Positions 9,223 to 18,557 of a DNA stretch of 64,000 bases are shown here, piece after piece. Source of the DNA: Duganella aquatilis. GTDB taxonomy: Bacteria; Pseudomonadota; Gammaproteobacteria; Burkholderiales; Burkholderiaceae_D. Every line of letters starts with the position of its first letter. Within the stretch, counting starts at the first letter, position 1. Under the pieces are notes generated by a model. That model searched no databases. It was not told the origin of the DNA and worked only from the letters and a program-made list of their open reading frames with translations. The translations under genes were made by a program, and so were the position numbers. Where the stretch lies: the NCBI RefSeq assembly GCF_009674565.1, contig NZ_WKJL01000016.1:62001-126000 (forward strand), read 5' to 3'.

Positions 9223-9992
9223 AACGCTTCATGCTATGGTTGCTGACCATCGCGCTGACGGTGGCCATCACGCTGCTGGTATTCTTTCCGGCGGCGTGGC
9301 TCGGTTCCATCGTCGAGCAGCGCACCGGCGGCCGTTTGACGCTGGGGGATGCGCAGGGTACGCTGTGGCGCGGTTCGGCCTTTGTCGGCGGCGCGGCGGG
9401 CAATAACGGCCCGGTCACGCCGCTGCTGCCGGGGCGCTTCAGCTGGAAGATTTCGCCGCTGTCGCTGGTCGGCATGGTCGACCTGCAGCTGGAGAATCCG
9501 GAGGCGCTGGCGCAGCCGGTGACCTTCCACGGCAGCTGGTCGCGCTGGCAACTGAGTCCGTCGGCGCTGCTGCTGCCGGCCGAAGGCCTGTCCGGCCTCG
9601 GCGCGCCATTGAACACGCTGGCGCCGAGCGGCACCATGCGCCTGTCGTGGAGCGGGCTGCAGCTGGCGCTGGAAAACCGCCAGGCCAGCATCGAGGGCCG
9701 CACCACGCTGGAGATGAGCGACATGGCTTCGCGCCTGTCGTCGATCCGGCCGCTGGGCAGCTATGCGCTGACGCTGGACTGGCACGGCCAGCAGGCGCAG
9801 TTGGCGCTCAGTTCCGTCAAGGGGCCGCTGCTGTTGAGCGGCCGCGGCAGTTTGAACAACGGCCGCCTGCAGTTTTCCGGGCAGGCCGAGGCAGCACAAG
9901 GAAGCGAAGAAGCACTGGCCAATCTGTTGAATTTGCTGGGCCAGCGCAAGCCAGGTAGTGACCGTAACGTCATCGCATTAGAGTTCCACTAA
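9219..9992 (+). CDS. gspN: Type II secretion protein GspN
   Basis: Accessory inner-membrane component, 257 residues. There is one N-terminal membrane anchor (LWLLTIALTVAITLLVFFPAAWL), then the T2SSN signature with GRLTLGDAQGTLWRGSA, and a repetitive beta-strand domain reminiscent of AsmA-like proteins. The gene is optional in type II systems and its exact role is not settled. It overlaps gspM by four bases and ends 14 bases before gspD. Confidence 0.88.
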   Translation: MKRFMLWLLTIALTVAITLLVFFPAAWLGSIVEQRTGGRLTLGDAQGTLWRGSAFVGGAAGNNGPVTPLLPGRFSWKISPLSLVGMVDLQLENPEALAQPVTFHGSWSRWQLSPSALLLPAEGLSGLGAPLNTLAPSGTMRLSWSGLQLALENRQASIEGRTTLEMSDMASRLSSIRPLGSYALTLDWHGQQAQLALSSVKGPLLLSGRGSLNNGRLQFSGQAEAAQGSEEALANLLNLLGQRKPGSDRNVIALEFH

Positions 9993-10006
9993 GATAAAGT
10001 CCGACT

Positions 10007-12244
10007 ATGAAAAATCAGTCCATGAGCAAATCCCGTCTTCCTGCGCTGCGCCGCCTGAGCGCCGGTGCGATGCTGTGCTGTGCGATCAGCGCCGCGCCCA
10101 CCGCGGCCATGCTGCTGTTGCCATTGCAGGCGCAAGCCGCTGCGGACGACGCTGCGCTGAACTTTGTCGGCGCCGATATCGAATCGGTGATCAAGGCGGT
10201 CGGCCACTACACCAACATCACCTTCGTCATCGATCCGCGCGTCAAAGGCACGCTGACGGTGGTGTCGGAAAAACCGGTGACCAAGTCGCAGGCCTTCAGC
10301 CTGCTGACTTCCGCGCTGCGCCTGCAAGGCTACGCGGTGGTCAGCGGCGACGGCTTCGCCAAGGTGGTGCCGGAGGCGGACGCCAAGCTGCAGGCCGGCC
10401 CGACCCAGGTCGGCGCCGCCCAGGCCACGGCCAAGGGCGACCAGATCGTCAGCCAGATCTTCCACCTGAATTATGAGTCGGCCGCCAACGTGGTGGCGGT
10501 GCTGCGGCCCCTGATCTCGCCGAACAATACCGTCAATCCCAATCCCGGCAACAACAGCGTGGTGGTCACCGATTATGCCGACAACGTCAAGCGCCTGGCC
10601 AAGATCGTCGCCGCGCTGGACGCGCCGGCCGTCACCGACCTGGATGTGATCCCGGTGCGCTACGCCATCGCCAGCGACCTGGCGGCGATGATCAACAAGC
10701 TGATGGACGGTTCCGCCGCCGGCGCCGGCGGCGGCGACACCAGCAAGGTGTCGGTGCTGGCCGATCCGCGCACCAACTCGCTGATCCTGCGCGCGCCGTC
10801 GCTGGCGCGCGCCAACCTGGCCAAGTCGCTGATCGCCAAGCTGGATCAGCCGACCCAGGAGCTGGGCAATGTGCACGTGGTCTACCTGAAGAACGCGGAG
10901 GCGACCAAGCTGGCGCAGACCTTGCGCTCGGTGGTGTCCGGCGACTCGTCGCAGACCAACAGCGGCACCAGCGGCAGCGGCGCCAATGCGCAAAACGGCG
11001 CCAACTCGAATAACTTCAGCAATACCTCGGGCGGCAGCTCCAGCACCAGCGGTTCCGGCACCGGCAGTTCCGGTCCGACCAATCCGCTGCTGAGCGGCTC
11101 CGGCAGCCAGCAGCAGAACAGCGGCGGCGGCAGCGCCGGCTACATCCAGGCCGACGCCACCACCAACACCCTGATCATCACCGCGCCGGAGTCGGTGTAC
11201 CGCAACCTGCGCGCCGTGATCGACCAGCTGGACGTGCGCCGCGCGCAGGTCTACATCGAATCGCTGATCGTCGAAGTCACCTCCGACAAGGCGTCCGAAT
11301 TCGGCGTGCAGTGGGTCGGCGCGACCGGCAATTCGAACAGCTCGACGCGGGTCGGCGTGCTGCAGTCGTTCACCACCGGCGGCACCACCAACAGCCTGAC
11401 CTCGATCTATGCCGGCGGCGGCAGCGTCCTGCCGAGCAACGGCGTGTCGTTCGGCCTGTTCAACAAGACCGGCCTGGGCCTGCTGGCGCATGCGCTGGAA
11501 TCGGACGCCAACGCCAACATCCTGTCGACGCCGAACATGATCACGCTGGATAACGAACTGGCCACCATCCGCGTCGGCCAGAACGTGCCGATTCTGACCG
11601 GCCAGTTCACCACCACCTCCGGCACCAACAGCAATCCGTTCCAGACCATCGACCGCAAGGACGTCGGCCTGACGCTGAAAGTGCGGCCGCAGATTTCCGA
11701 AGGTGGCACCATCAAGCTGGCGATCTACCACGAGACCTCCAGCGTGGACAAGTCGACGCTGACCGCCGCTTCCGGCATCACGCTGAACAACCGCGTGATC
11801 GAGAACAACGTGATCGCCGACGACGGCCAGATCATCGTGCTGGGTGGCCTGATCGAGGACACCGAAGGCGACGGCACCGACAAGGTGCCGGGCCTGGGCA
11901 ACCTGCCGGTGATCGGCAATCTGTTCAAGTACCAGAGCCGCACCCGCAAGAAGACCAACCTGATGGTGTTCCTGCGCCCGGTGGTCATCCGCAGCAAGGA
12001 GCAGAGCATCAGCCTGGCCACCGACCGCTACGACTACATGCGCGGCCAGCAGGAGAACATCCAGCCGCCGGAAGGCGCGCTGGTGAAGGACCTGGGCCAG
12101 CCGGTGCTGCCGGCGCTGCAGAACGGCGCGCCGGTCGGCGGTGGCGGCATTGCCGCGCCGGTGCCGCCGGCGCCGCTGCCTTCGCGCCTGCCGGGCGGCG
12201 CCTCCAACATTCAGCCAGCGCCTCAACCGGTGCCGCAACAGTAA
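10007..12244 (+). CDS. gspD: Type II secretion outer-membrane secretin GspD
   Basis: Forms the multimeric outer-membrane channel. The 745-residue protein has a signal peptide ending near [10 protein letters not shown]0 ([20 protein letters not shown]), N1-N3 repeats, and a secretin domain with VPILTGQF and the C-terminal [19 protein letters not shown]. Residues about 310-375, between N2 and N3, form a Ser/Gly/Asn-rich linker, longer than in many GspD proteins. The tail is Pro/Ala/Gln-rich. An ATG five codons later (10022) is a possible alternative start. No pilotin lipoprotein gene is seen nearby, so how it is targeted is open. Confidence 0.96.
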   Translation: MKNQSMSKSRLPALRRLSAGAMLCCAISAAPTAAMLLLPLQAQAAADDAALNFVGADIESVIKAVGHYTNITFVIDPRVKGTLTVVSEKPVTKSQAFSLLTSALRLQGYAVVSGDGFAKVVPEADAKLQAGPTQVGAAQATAKGDQIVSQIFHLNYESAANVVAVLRPLISPNNTVNPNPGNNSVVVTDYADNVKRLAKIVAALDAPAVTDLDVIPVRYAIASDLAAMINKLMDGSAAGAGGGDTSKVSVLADPRTNSLILRAPSLARANLAKSLIAKLDQPTQELGNVHVVYLKNAEATKLAQTLRSVVSGDSSQTNSGTSGSGANAQNGANSNNFSNTSGGSSSTSGSGTGSSGPTNPLLSGSGSQQQNSGGGSAGYIQADATTNTLIITAPESVYRNLRAVIDQLDVRRAQVYIESLIVEVTSDKASEFGVQWVGATGNSNSSTRVGVLQSFTTGGTTNSLTSIYAGGGSVLPSNGVSFGLFNKTGLGLLAHALESDANANILSTPNMITLDNELATIRVGQNVPILTGQFTTTSGTNSNPFQTIDRKDVGLTLKVRPQISEGGTIKLAIYHETSSVDKSTLTAASGITLNNRVIENNVIADDGQIIVLGGLIEDTEGDGTDKVPGLGNLPVIGNLFKYQSRTRKKTNLMVFLRPVVIRSKEQSISLATDRYDYMRGQQENIQPPEGALVKDLGQPVLPALQNGAPVGGGGIAAPVPPAPLPSRLPGGASNIQPAPQPVPQQ

Positions 12245-12245
12245 T

Positions 12246-13667
12246 ATGAGCAATCTTCTCCCTTACGCCTTCGCCCGCGATTTCGTGGTGCTGGCCCAGC
12301 ACAGCGACGATGCCGAAAACACCGTCGACGTGCTGGTGTGCGGCGCCACCGCGCCGGCCGCCATCGCCGAGGTGTCGCGCCGTTTCGGCCGCATCCAGCT
12401 GAAGAACATGACGCGCGCCGACCTGGAAACCGCCATCGCCGCGGCCTACGCCAGCTCGGGCGGCAACGCCTCGATGGTGGCGGAGGAATTCGACGCCGAC
12501 CTCGATCTGACCAAGCTGCTGCAGGACGTGCCGGCCATCGAAGACCTGCTGGAATCGTCCGATGACGCGCCGGTGATCCGCATGATCAATGCGCTGCTGA
12601 CGCAGGCGCTGCGCGACGGCGCTTCCGACATCCACATCGAGCCGTTCGAGCAAACCTCGGTGGTGCGCTTCCGCGTCGACGGCACGCTGCGCGACATCGT
12701 CCGTCCGCGCAAGGCGATCCACGGTTCGCTGATCTCGCGTATCAAGATCATGGCGCAGCTGGACATCGCCGAGAAACGCCTGCCGCAGGACGGCCGCATC
12801 ACGCTGCGCATCGGTGGCAAGCCGGTGGACGTGCGCGTGTCGACGCTGCCGACCGGCCACGGCGAACGCGCCGTGCTGCGTCTGCTGGACAAGGAGGCCA
12901 ACCGCCTCGACCTGAACCACCTGGGCATGAGCGAGACCATGCTGCCCAAGTTCGACGCGCTGATCAACCAGCCGCACGGCATCGTGCTGGTGACCGGGCC
13001 CACCGGCTCCGGTAAAACCACCACGCTGTACGCAGCGCTGTCGCTGCTGAACGCCACCACCACCAACATCATGACGGTGGAAGACCCGATCGAGTACGAC
13101 CTGGCCGGCGTCGGCCAGACCCAGGTCAACCCGCGCATCGACATGACCTTCGCCAAGGCCCTGCGCGCCATCCTGCGCCAGGACCCGGACGTGATCATGA
13201 TCGGCGAGATCCGCGACCTGGAAACCGCGCAGATCGCGGTGCAGGCATCGCTGACCGGCCACCTGGTGCTGGCGACGCTGCACACCAACGACGCCGCCGC
13301 CGCCGTCACCCGTCTGCTGGACATGGGCATCGAACCGTTCCTGCTGTCGTCGACGCTGCTGGGCGTGCTGGCGCAGCGCCTGGTGCGCAAGCTGTGCCCG
13401 AGCTGCAAGACCTTCGACGGCAAGCTGTGGCACGCGGTCGGCTGCGAGCATTGCGGCCACACCGGCTACCAGGGCCGCGTCGGCGTCTACGAATTCCTGG
13501 AGACCACGGAGCAGATCCGCGCGCAGATCCACAACCGCGCCTCGGAGGCCGAAGTCAAGGCCGCCGCCGTGGCCGACGGCATGCAGACCATGCGCGACGA
13601 CGGCGAACGTTGGCTGGCCGCCGGCATCACCACGCAAGCCGAAATGCTGCGCGTGACCAAGGACTAG
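12246..13667 (+). CDS. gspE: Type II secretion ATPase GspE
   Basis: Cytoplasmic hexameric ATPase that powers pseudopilus assembly. Start 12246 is one base after the gspD stop; 12141 would overlap gspD. In its 473 residues are an N-terminal GspL-binding domain, the N2E domain, Walker A GPTGSGKT (251-258), the Asp box and Walker B (VIMIGEIRD), a His box ([12 protein letters not shown]), and a tetracysteine zinc module CPSC...CEHC near 387-404, shorter than in Vibrio GspE. All catalytic motifs are intact. Confidence 0.97.
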   Translation: MSNLLPYAFARDFVVLAQHSDDAENTVDVLVCGATAPAAIAEVSRRFGRIQLKNMTRADLETAIAAAYASSGGNASMVAEEFDADLDLTKLLQDVPAIEDLLESSDDAPVIRMINALLTQALRDGASDIHIEPFEQTSVVRFRVDGTLRDIVRPRKAIHGSLISRIKIMAQLDIAEKRLPQDGRITLRIGGKPVDVRVSTLPTGHGERAVLRLLDKEANRLDLNHLGMSETMLPKFDALINQPHGIVLVTGPTGSGKTTTLYAALSLLNATTTNIMTVEDPIEYDLAGVGQTQVNPRIDMTFAKALRAILRQDPDVIMIGEIRDLETAQIAVQASLTGHLVLATLHTNDAAAAVTRLLDMGIEPFLLSSTLLGVLAQRLVRKLCPSCKTFDGKLWHAVGCEHCGHTGYQGRVGVYEFLETTEQIRAQIHNRASEAEVKAAAVADGMQTMRDDGERWLAAGITTQAEMLRVTKD

Positions 13668-13677
13668 GCGACCGACC

Positions 13678-14898
13678 ATGCCCGCATTTCGTTATGAAGC
13701 CGTCGATGCCGGCGGCGCCACCAAAAAAGGCGTCCTCAATTCGGACAGCGCCCGTTCGGCGCGCGCCGAGCTGCGTTCGCAGGGACTGGTGCCGCTCAAG
13801 GTCGATGCCATCGCCGCCCAGGTCGACGCCGCCGGTGTGGCCAAGAGCCGCGGCTTCGGCGAACGTCTCAGCTCGACCGAGCTGGCGCTGTTCACGCGCC
13901 AGCTGGCCAGCCTGCTGGAAGCCGGCCTGCCGCTGGAGCAGGCCTTCACCGCCTTGCTGGAACAGGCCGAGCGGCCCTATTTGCGCGACCTGATCGCCTC
14001 GGTGCGTTCGGAAGTGATCGGCGGCGATTCGCTGTCCGCCGTGCTGGGACGTCATCCGCGCGACTTCGCCGAAATCTACCGCGCGCTGGTGGCGTCCGGC
14101 GAGCAGATCGGCCAGCTGTCGCGCGTGCTGTCGCGCCTTGCCGACTACATCGAGCGCCGCAACGCGCTGGTGCAGAAGGTGCGGCTGGCGTTCACCTATC
14201 CGGCCATCGTGACGGTGGTGGCGTTCTCCATCGTGATCTTCCTGCTGACCTATGTGGTGCCGCAGATCGTCTCGGTGTTCGCCAACACCAAGCAGAAGCT
14301 GCCGTTCCTGACCATCGTCATGCTGGCGGTGTCGGACTTCGTGCGCCACTACGGCATCGTGGTGGCCATCGCGCTGGTCGGCGCCTGGACCATGTGGCGC
14401 CGCGCGCTGCAGAATCCCGCGCTGAAGCGGCGCTGGCACACCTGGCTGCTGACCGCGCCGCTGTACGGCAAATTCGAGCGCAGCCTGAACACGGCGCGCT
14501 TTGCCAGTACGCTGGCGATCACCACCGGTTCCGGCGTGCCGATTTTGCGCGCGCTGGAGACCAGCCGCGACACCCTCAACAACGTCGCCATGCAGGAGCT
14601 GGTGGAAGAGGCCAGCGACGGCGTGCGCGAAGGCGTGAGCCTGGCGCGCGCGCTGTCGGCGCAGAAGCACTTCCCGCCTATGCTGATCCACATGATCCGC
14701 GCCGGCGAAATCACCGGCGAGCTGCCGGCCATGCTGGACCGCGCCGCCGCCGCGCAGGAAGCCGACCTGGAACGCCGCACGCTCACCATCGCGGGCCTGC
14801 TGGAACCGGCGCTGATCCTGGCCATGGGCGTGGTGGTGCTGCTGATCGTGCTGGCGGTGCTGATGCCTATTATCGAAATCAATCAGCTGGTACGCTGA
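13678..14898 (+). CDS. gspF: Type II secretion platform protein GspF
   Basis: Polytopic inner-membrane platform, 406 residues. It carries two repeats of the T2SSF domain, around residues 70-195 and 275-395. Each contains the pattern FTRQLASLLEAGLPLEQAF or FASTLAITTGSGVPILRAL, and there are three transmembrane segments (two in the middle and one near the C-terminus, LILAMGVVVLLIVLAVLMPI). It interacts with GspE and GspL. It follows gspE by ten bases. Confidence 0.96.
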   Translation: MPAFRYEAVDAGGATKKGVLNSDSARSARAELRSQGLVPLKVDAIAAQVDAAGVAKSRGFGERLSSTELALFTRQLASLLEAGLPLEQAFTALLEQAERPYLRDLIASVRSEVIGGDSLSAVLGRHPRDFAEIYRALVASGEQIGQLSRVLSRLADYIERRNALVQKVRLAFTYPAIVTVVAFSIVIFLLTYVVPQIVSVFANTKQKLPFLTIVMLAVSDFVRHYGIVVAIALVGAWTMWRRALQNPALKRRWHTWLLTAPLYGKFERSLNTARFASTLAITTGSGVPILRALETSRDTLNNVAMQELVEEASDGVREGVSLARALSAQKHFPPMLIHMIRAGEITGELPAMLDRAAAAQEADLERRTLTIAGLLEPALILAMGVVVLLIVLAVLMPIIEINQLVR

Positions 14899-14923
14899 TC
14901 GTCAGGAATACAACAAGGACACC

Positions 14924-15523
14924 ATGAAGCGCTTGCCCTTAATCGTTACCGTTCTCGCCGTGGTGCTGCTGTCCGCATCGCTGGCTTACTGGGGACTGCA
15001 GTTATTCAAACCGCAGCAGCGCGTGATCGCCGCGCCGCCGCCGCCGCCGCCGATGGGCGTCAACCTCGACGCGGCCAAGGGCCTGTTCGGCGGCCAGGTG
15101 GTGGTGGCGGTGGTCAGCAACTACCAGCTCAAGGGCGTGGTGGCGGCGCGCGGCGACGACAGCGCGGCCATCATCTCGGTCGACAACAAGCCGGCTGTGG
15201 CGCTGGCGGTCGGCAAGGAAGTGCTGCCGGGCGTGACCGTCAAGGAGGTGCACGCCAGGCACGTGATCCTGTCCGAGGGCGGCGTCAACAAACGCCTGGA
15301 GTTGCCGAGCGACGCCGGCGTGTCCAGCGGCCCGGCCACGATGCCGGGGCAGCCGGCCCAGCAACCCGTGCAGCCGGTACAGCCGGTGCAGCCGGTGCAG
15401 GCCATGCCGCAACCGACCACGGTGCAGTCGCCACCGCAGGCGCCGGCGCAGCCGCAGAATGGTCAACAGCGGCCCATCGCTCCCACGAGCATTCCGCCCA
15501 TCCCCTCCAACGATCGTCAGTAG
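14924..15523 (+). CDS. gspC: Type II secretion inner-membrane protein GspC, short form
   Basis: Links the inner-membrane platform to the GspD N0 domain. In 199 residues there is one transmembrane helix (IVTVLAVVLLSASLAYWGL), a homology-region domain with LFGG...YQLKGVVAA...AIISVDNKPA...G..LPGVTVKEVHARHVIL, and a Pro/Gln-rich tail with four near-identical PVQ triplets (residues 146-157). There is no PDZ or coiled-coil domain, so this is the short type also found in Xanthomonas-like systems. Its position at the end of the operon, after F, differs from the common gspC-first order. Confidence 0.88.
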   Translation: MKRLPLIVTVLAVVLLSASLAYWGLQLFKPQQRVIAAPPPPPPMGVNLDAAKGLFGGQVVVAVVSNYQLKGVVAARGDDSAAIISVDNKPAVALAVGKEVLPGVTVKEVHARHVILSEGGVNKRLELPSDAGVSSGPATMPGQPAQQPVQPVQPVQPVQAMPQPTTVQSPPQAPAQPQNGQQRPIAPTSIPPIPSNDRQ

Positions 15524-15532
15524 GTCCAGTCC

Positions 15533-17773
15533 ATGGTTTTTCTTCGCACACTGGCCGCAGCTTTATGCTGCGGCTTTTTCTTGTCCGCCGCGCTGGCGGC
15601 GCCGCAGCAGCCCAACGCCACCTCGGTGGCGCCGGACGCCGCCATCAAGCCGCGTCCCAAGATCGCGCTGGTGCTGTCGGGCGGGGGCGCGCGCGGCTTC
15701 GCTCACATCGGCGTGCTGCGCGCCTTGCAGGAGCTACGCATTCCGGTGGACTTCGTGGTCGGCACCAGCATGGGCAGCGTGGTGGGCGGCGCGTACGCGG
15801 CCGGCAGCTCGGTCGAGCAGCTGGAGCAGTTGGTGCGCCGCACCGATTGGAACGCCGTGGTGGCGGACCGTCCGCCGCGCGATGAACTGATTTATCGCCG
15901 CCGCGAGGAAGACCTGCTGCTGCCGTCGCGCATCGAGTTCGGCCTGCATTCGGACGGCGTGTCGCTGCCGCCGGCCGCCGCCGGCAACGAGGCGCTGGAA
16001 CTGGCGCTGACCAGCGTGCTGCCGGCCGGCGCGCGCGACAAGCCGGCCAACCTGCTGCAGCTGCCGTTCCGCTCCGTGGCGTCGGACCTGGTGACCGGCG
16101 AACTGGTGGAACTGAGCGACGCGCCGCTGTTCCTGGCGATGCGCGCCTCGCTGGCGGTGCCGGGCGTGTTCGCGCCGGTGCGCGTCAACCAGCGCCTGCT
16201 GGTCGACGGTGGCCTGGTGCGCAACCTGCCGGTGGACGTGGCGCGCGAGATGGGCGCCGACATCATCATCGCGGTCAACGTCGGCACGCCGCTGGCGCCG
16301 GAGAAGGAACTGGTCAGCGCGGTCAGCGTGGCGCAGCAGATGCTGCAGATCCTGACCGAGCAGAATGTCCAGCGCTCGCTGAAGGAGCTGCGTCCCAACG
16401 ACGTGCTGGTGCAGCCTAACCTGGGCGGCATCGGCTTCCTCGACTTCGGCCGCTACGACCGCGCGATGAAAGAGGGCGAGGCGGCGGTGCGCGCCATGAG
16501 CGACAAGCTGGTGAAGCTGGCCTTGCCGGAAGCGCAGTATGCGGCGTATGAGGTGAAGCGCCTGTCGGCGCCGGTGGCGATCGACCAGCCGGTGCGGCTG
16601 ACCAAGCTGGAAGTGGCGCCGAGTGGCCGCATCAATCCCAAGGAACTGGAAACGCAGTCCGGCCTGAAGCTTGGCCAGATGGTGACCGCCGAGCAGGCGA
16701 CGGCGGCCGGCAATCAGTTGTTCGGCCGCGGCGACCTGGCGCGCGTGGAAACCGAAGTGCGCGACGACGACAGCGGCCGCAGTGTGCTGATCAAACCGAC
16801 CGAGGCGGAATGGGCGCACAGCCGCCTGCGCGTGGGCCTGGAGCTGAACAGCGATTTCAGCGAAAACAATGCGTTCGAGATCAAGGCGATGCATGTGCTG
16901 TCGTCGCTGAACGACTGGGGCGCGGAGCTGCGCACGGTGGCGCGGGTCGGCACGGCGCGGGTGTTGGGCACGCAGTTCTGGCAGCCGCTGGGCGCCGGAT
17001 CGCAGTGGTATCTGGCGCCGTCGCTGGAATATGGCTCGGGCGCCACCGATGTGTTCAACGCCACCGGCTTCCGCCAGTCGCGCTACGCCTATGACTACAG
17101 CGCCGCGACCATGTCCTTCGGCCGCCAGCTGGGACGCTGGGGCGATCTGCGCTACACCGTCGAGCGCCAGGTCAGCAACAAGCACATGGCGATCCCGGAA
17201 GACCTGACCAGGCAGCGTGAATTCCAGACCGTGCAGGCGTTGAGCTTCAACGTCGACACGCTGGACACCATCGCTTTCCCGACGCGCGGTACCTTATTCA
17301 GCCTGGATTGGCAGCGCGCGCTGCACAAGGCCGGCACCATCGTGCCGGTGCCGGCCAAGCAGGAGGTGAAGGGCATGGAGGCGTTCCACGTCGGCCGCTG
17401 GGCGGGCCACGTGTATGCCGAATGGGCGCGCAGCCAGGGCGGCGCGACCGACAATAACCTGGGCGGCTTCCTGCGCCTGTCCGGCACCACGCCGGATTCG
17501 GTGGTGGGCAGCCGCACGGTGCTGGGGCGGGTGGTGATGGCGCGCAGTATCGGCTCGATGCCGGCCGCGCTGGGCGGCGATGTGCGGCTGGGCTTCTCGC
17601 TGGAAGCCGGCGGCGCCTACAGCCCGGCCGATCCGCTGCACTGGGGTAAATTGAAGAATGCGGCCAGCGGCTTTGTCGCTGTCGATACGCGCTTCGGCCC
17701 ACTGTACTTCGGCGCCGGCACCACCAAGGGCGGCAACAGCAGCGCCTACCTGTTCCTCGGTCCTATCTGGTGA
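15533..17773 (+). CDS. Patatin-like phospholipase with POTRA and Omp85 barrel (PlpD-like, type Vd)
   Basis: Predicted lipase exported and anchored by its own outer-membrane barrel, like Pseudomonas PlpD. In 746 residues: a signal peptide (1-22), a patatin domain (about 43-240) with oxyanion loop GGGARG (50-55), nucleophile elbow GTSMG (Ser79) and catalytic Asp in DGG (D225), one POTRA-like segment near 350-410, and a bacterial surface antigen barrel ending in AYLFLGPIW, whose terminal aromatic is typical of BAM substrates. All patatin catalytic residues are present. It begins nine bases after gspC, so it may be read from the T2SS operon unless the hairpin at 15554 blocks this. It overlaps the convergent gene downstream by 11 bases. 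Confidence 0.9.
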   Translation: MVFLRTLAAALCCGFFLSAALAAPQQPNATSVAPDAAIKPRPKIALVLSGGGARGFAHIGVLRALQELRIPVDFVVGTSMGSVVGGAYAAGSSVEQLEQLVRRTDWNAVVADRPPRDELIYRRREEDLLLPSRIEFGLHSDGVSLPPAAAGNEALELALTSVLPAGARDKPANLLQLPFRSVASDLVTGELVELSDAPLFLAMRASLAVPGVFAPVRVNQRLLVDGGLVRNLPVDVAREMGADIIIAVNVGTPLAPEKELVSAVSVAQQMLQILTEQNVQRSLKELRPNDVLVQPNLGGIGFLDFGRYDRAMKEGEAAVRAMSDKLVKLALPEAQYAAYEVKRLSAPVAIDQPVRLTKLEVAPSGRINPKELETQSGLKLGQMVTAEQATAAGNQLFGRGDLARVETEVRDDDSGRSVLIKPTEAEWAHSRLRVGLELNSDFSENNAFEIKAMHVLSSLNDWGAELRTVARVGTARVLGTQFWQPLGAGSQWYLAPSLEYGSGATDVFNATGFRQSRYAYDYSAATMSFGRQLGRWGDLRYTVERQVSNKHMAIPEDLTRQREFQTVQALSFNVDTLDTIAFPTRGTLFSLDWQRALHKAGTIVPVPAKQEVKGMEAFHVGRWAGHVYAEWARSQGGATDNNLGGFLRLSGTTPDSVVGSRTVLGRVVMARSIGSMPAALGGDVRLGFSLEAGGAYSPADPLHWGKLKNAASGFVAVDTRFGPLYFGAGTTKGGNSSAYLFLGPIW
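15554..15579 (+). terminator. Terminator-shaped hairpin inside the patatin gene start
   Basis: A perfect 8-bp stem GCCGCAGC/GCTGCGGC with loop TTTAT is followed by five T. It has the shape of an intrinsic terminator 31 bases after the gspC stop, yet it lies in codons 8-16 of the patatin gene, within its signal peptide. It may end the T2SS transcript, or act as an attenuator opened by ribosomes translating the patatin leader. Confidence 0.6.
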
Positions 17774-18557
17774 TTTTCCAGCGGCGCGACGGATAGTCGA
17801 TCGTGATGGTCTGGTCGGCAAAGCCGGCCAGGCCGATGATGCCGGCCAGCGGTATGCCGATATCCACGCCGGCCTTGCAGTGGCCAAGGACGCCGGTGTC
17901 CAGCGTGTACTGGCTGACGCGTATCGGTGTCGTCAGGCGGCTGGTCTCGCAGAGGATCTCGTGGCCCAGGCTGGGCGCGCGCAGCGGCTGGCTGTCCGCG
18001 CCGCGCAGCGCTTCGTACAGCGGCTGCTGCAGTGGCGTGAACGTGAACAGCGCCGCGCCGGTGTCGAATAGCGCATCCTGCGGCGGCTGGTCCGGCAGCG
18101 TGACCGGCACGACAATATGGCCGCCATCCCATCCTTCGTGGTGCACGTACTTGAATGGTGCGGCGGCGCTGTCGTCGCGCAGCGCGGCTTGCTCTGCGTA
18201 GGAAAAGCGCGCATGTTTCAGGTCGATGGTCAGCGTGCCGTGCTCGAAGAAGGCGTTGCCCACGCTGCCCGCGCGCTCGCCGGCATGCACCGGCTGCGGC
18301 AGCAGGGCGCGCACCGTATGCGATGCGACTTCGATGTTCACTTCGCGGCCAGGTGTGTCGGCGGGACGGGAGGAGGGGATGAACCGTCCGTTGGCGCCGG
18401 TGTCCAGCTGCACGAAGCTGTCGACGCCATCGACTTTCGCGGGCAGGAAAATCGCGGCGTGCTTGAAGGCGCCGAAGCTCACCCAGCGGAAGTCGATCCA
18501 CTCCGCAGCGCCGGCTGTCGGCGCGGCAAGCAGCAGGGCAATGAGCAGCTTTTTCAT
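17763..18557 (-). CDS. Secreted aspartic protease-like protein with two DTG motifs
   Basis: I do not recognise a named family. The 264-residue protein has a clear signal peptide (MKKLLIALLLAAPTAGA). Two retropepsin-like active-site motifs are visible in one chain: VQLDTGANGRFI near residue 51 and ALFDTGAALFTF near 164, each followed by a hydrophobic stretch. This suggests a pseudo-dimeric pepsin-like fold with a possible catalytic Asp pair; activity is inference. It is the last gene of a leftward four-gene operon, with its ATG overlapping the preceding esterase stop (ATGA). Its 3' end overlaps the patatin gene end by 11 bases, tail to tail. Confidence 0.65.
   Translation of the reverse strand: MKKLLIALLLAAPTAGAAEWIDFRWVSFGAFKHAAIFLPAKVDGVDSFVQLDTGANGRFIPSSRPADTPGREVNIEVASHTVRALLPQPVHAGERAGSVGNAFFEHGTLTIDLKHARFSYAEQAALRDDSAAAPFKYVHHEGWDGGHIVVPVTLPDQPPQDALFDTGAALFTFTPLQQPLYEALRGADSQPLRAPSLGHEILCETSRLTTPIRVSQYTLDTGVLGHCKAGVDIGIPLAGIIGLAGFADQTITIDYPSRRWKITR

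Noticed and set aside
10950-11140. Ser/Gly/Asn-rich repetitive stretch in gspD, first suspected as a repeat array or insertion
   Set aside because: It stays in frame and corresponds to the flexible linker between N domains in GspD; no direct DNA repeats of fixed unit are seen.
9989-12253. A 754-residue minus-strand frame opposite gspD
   Set aside because: Antisense of a gene with full secretin motifs; the frame has no recognisable domain.
15364-15405. Short repeats of CAGCCGGT-like units in gspC, considered as a CRISPR or VNTR
   Set aside because: Only about four 9-base units coding for Pro-Val-Gln; too short and inside a protein-coding tail.
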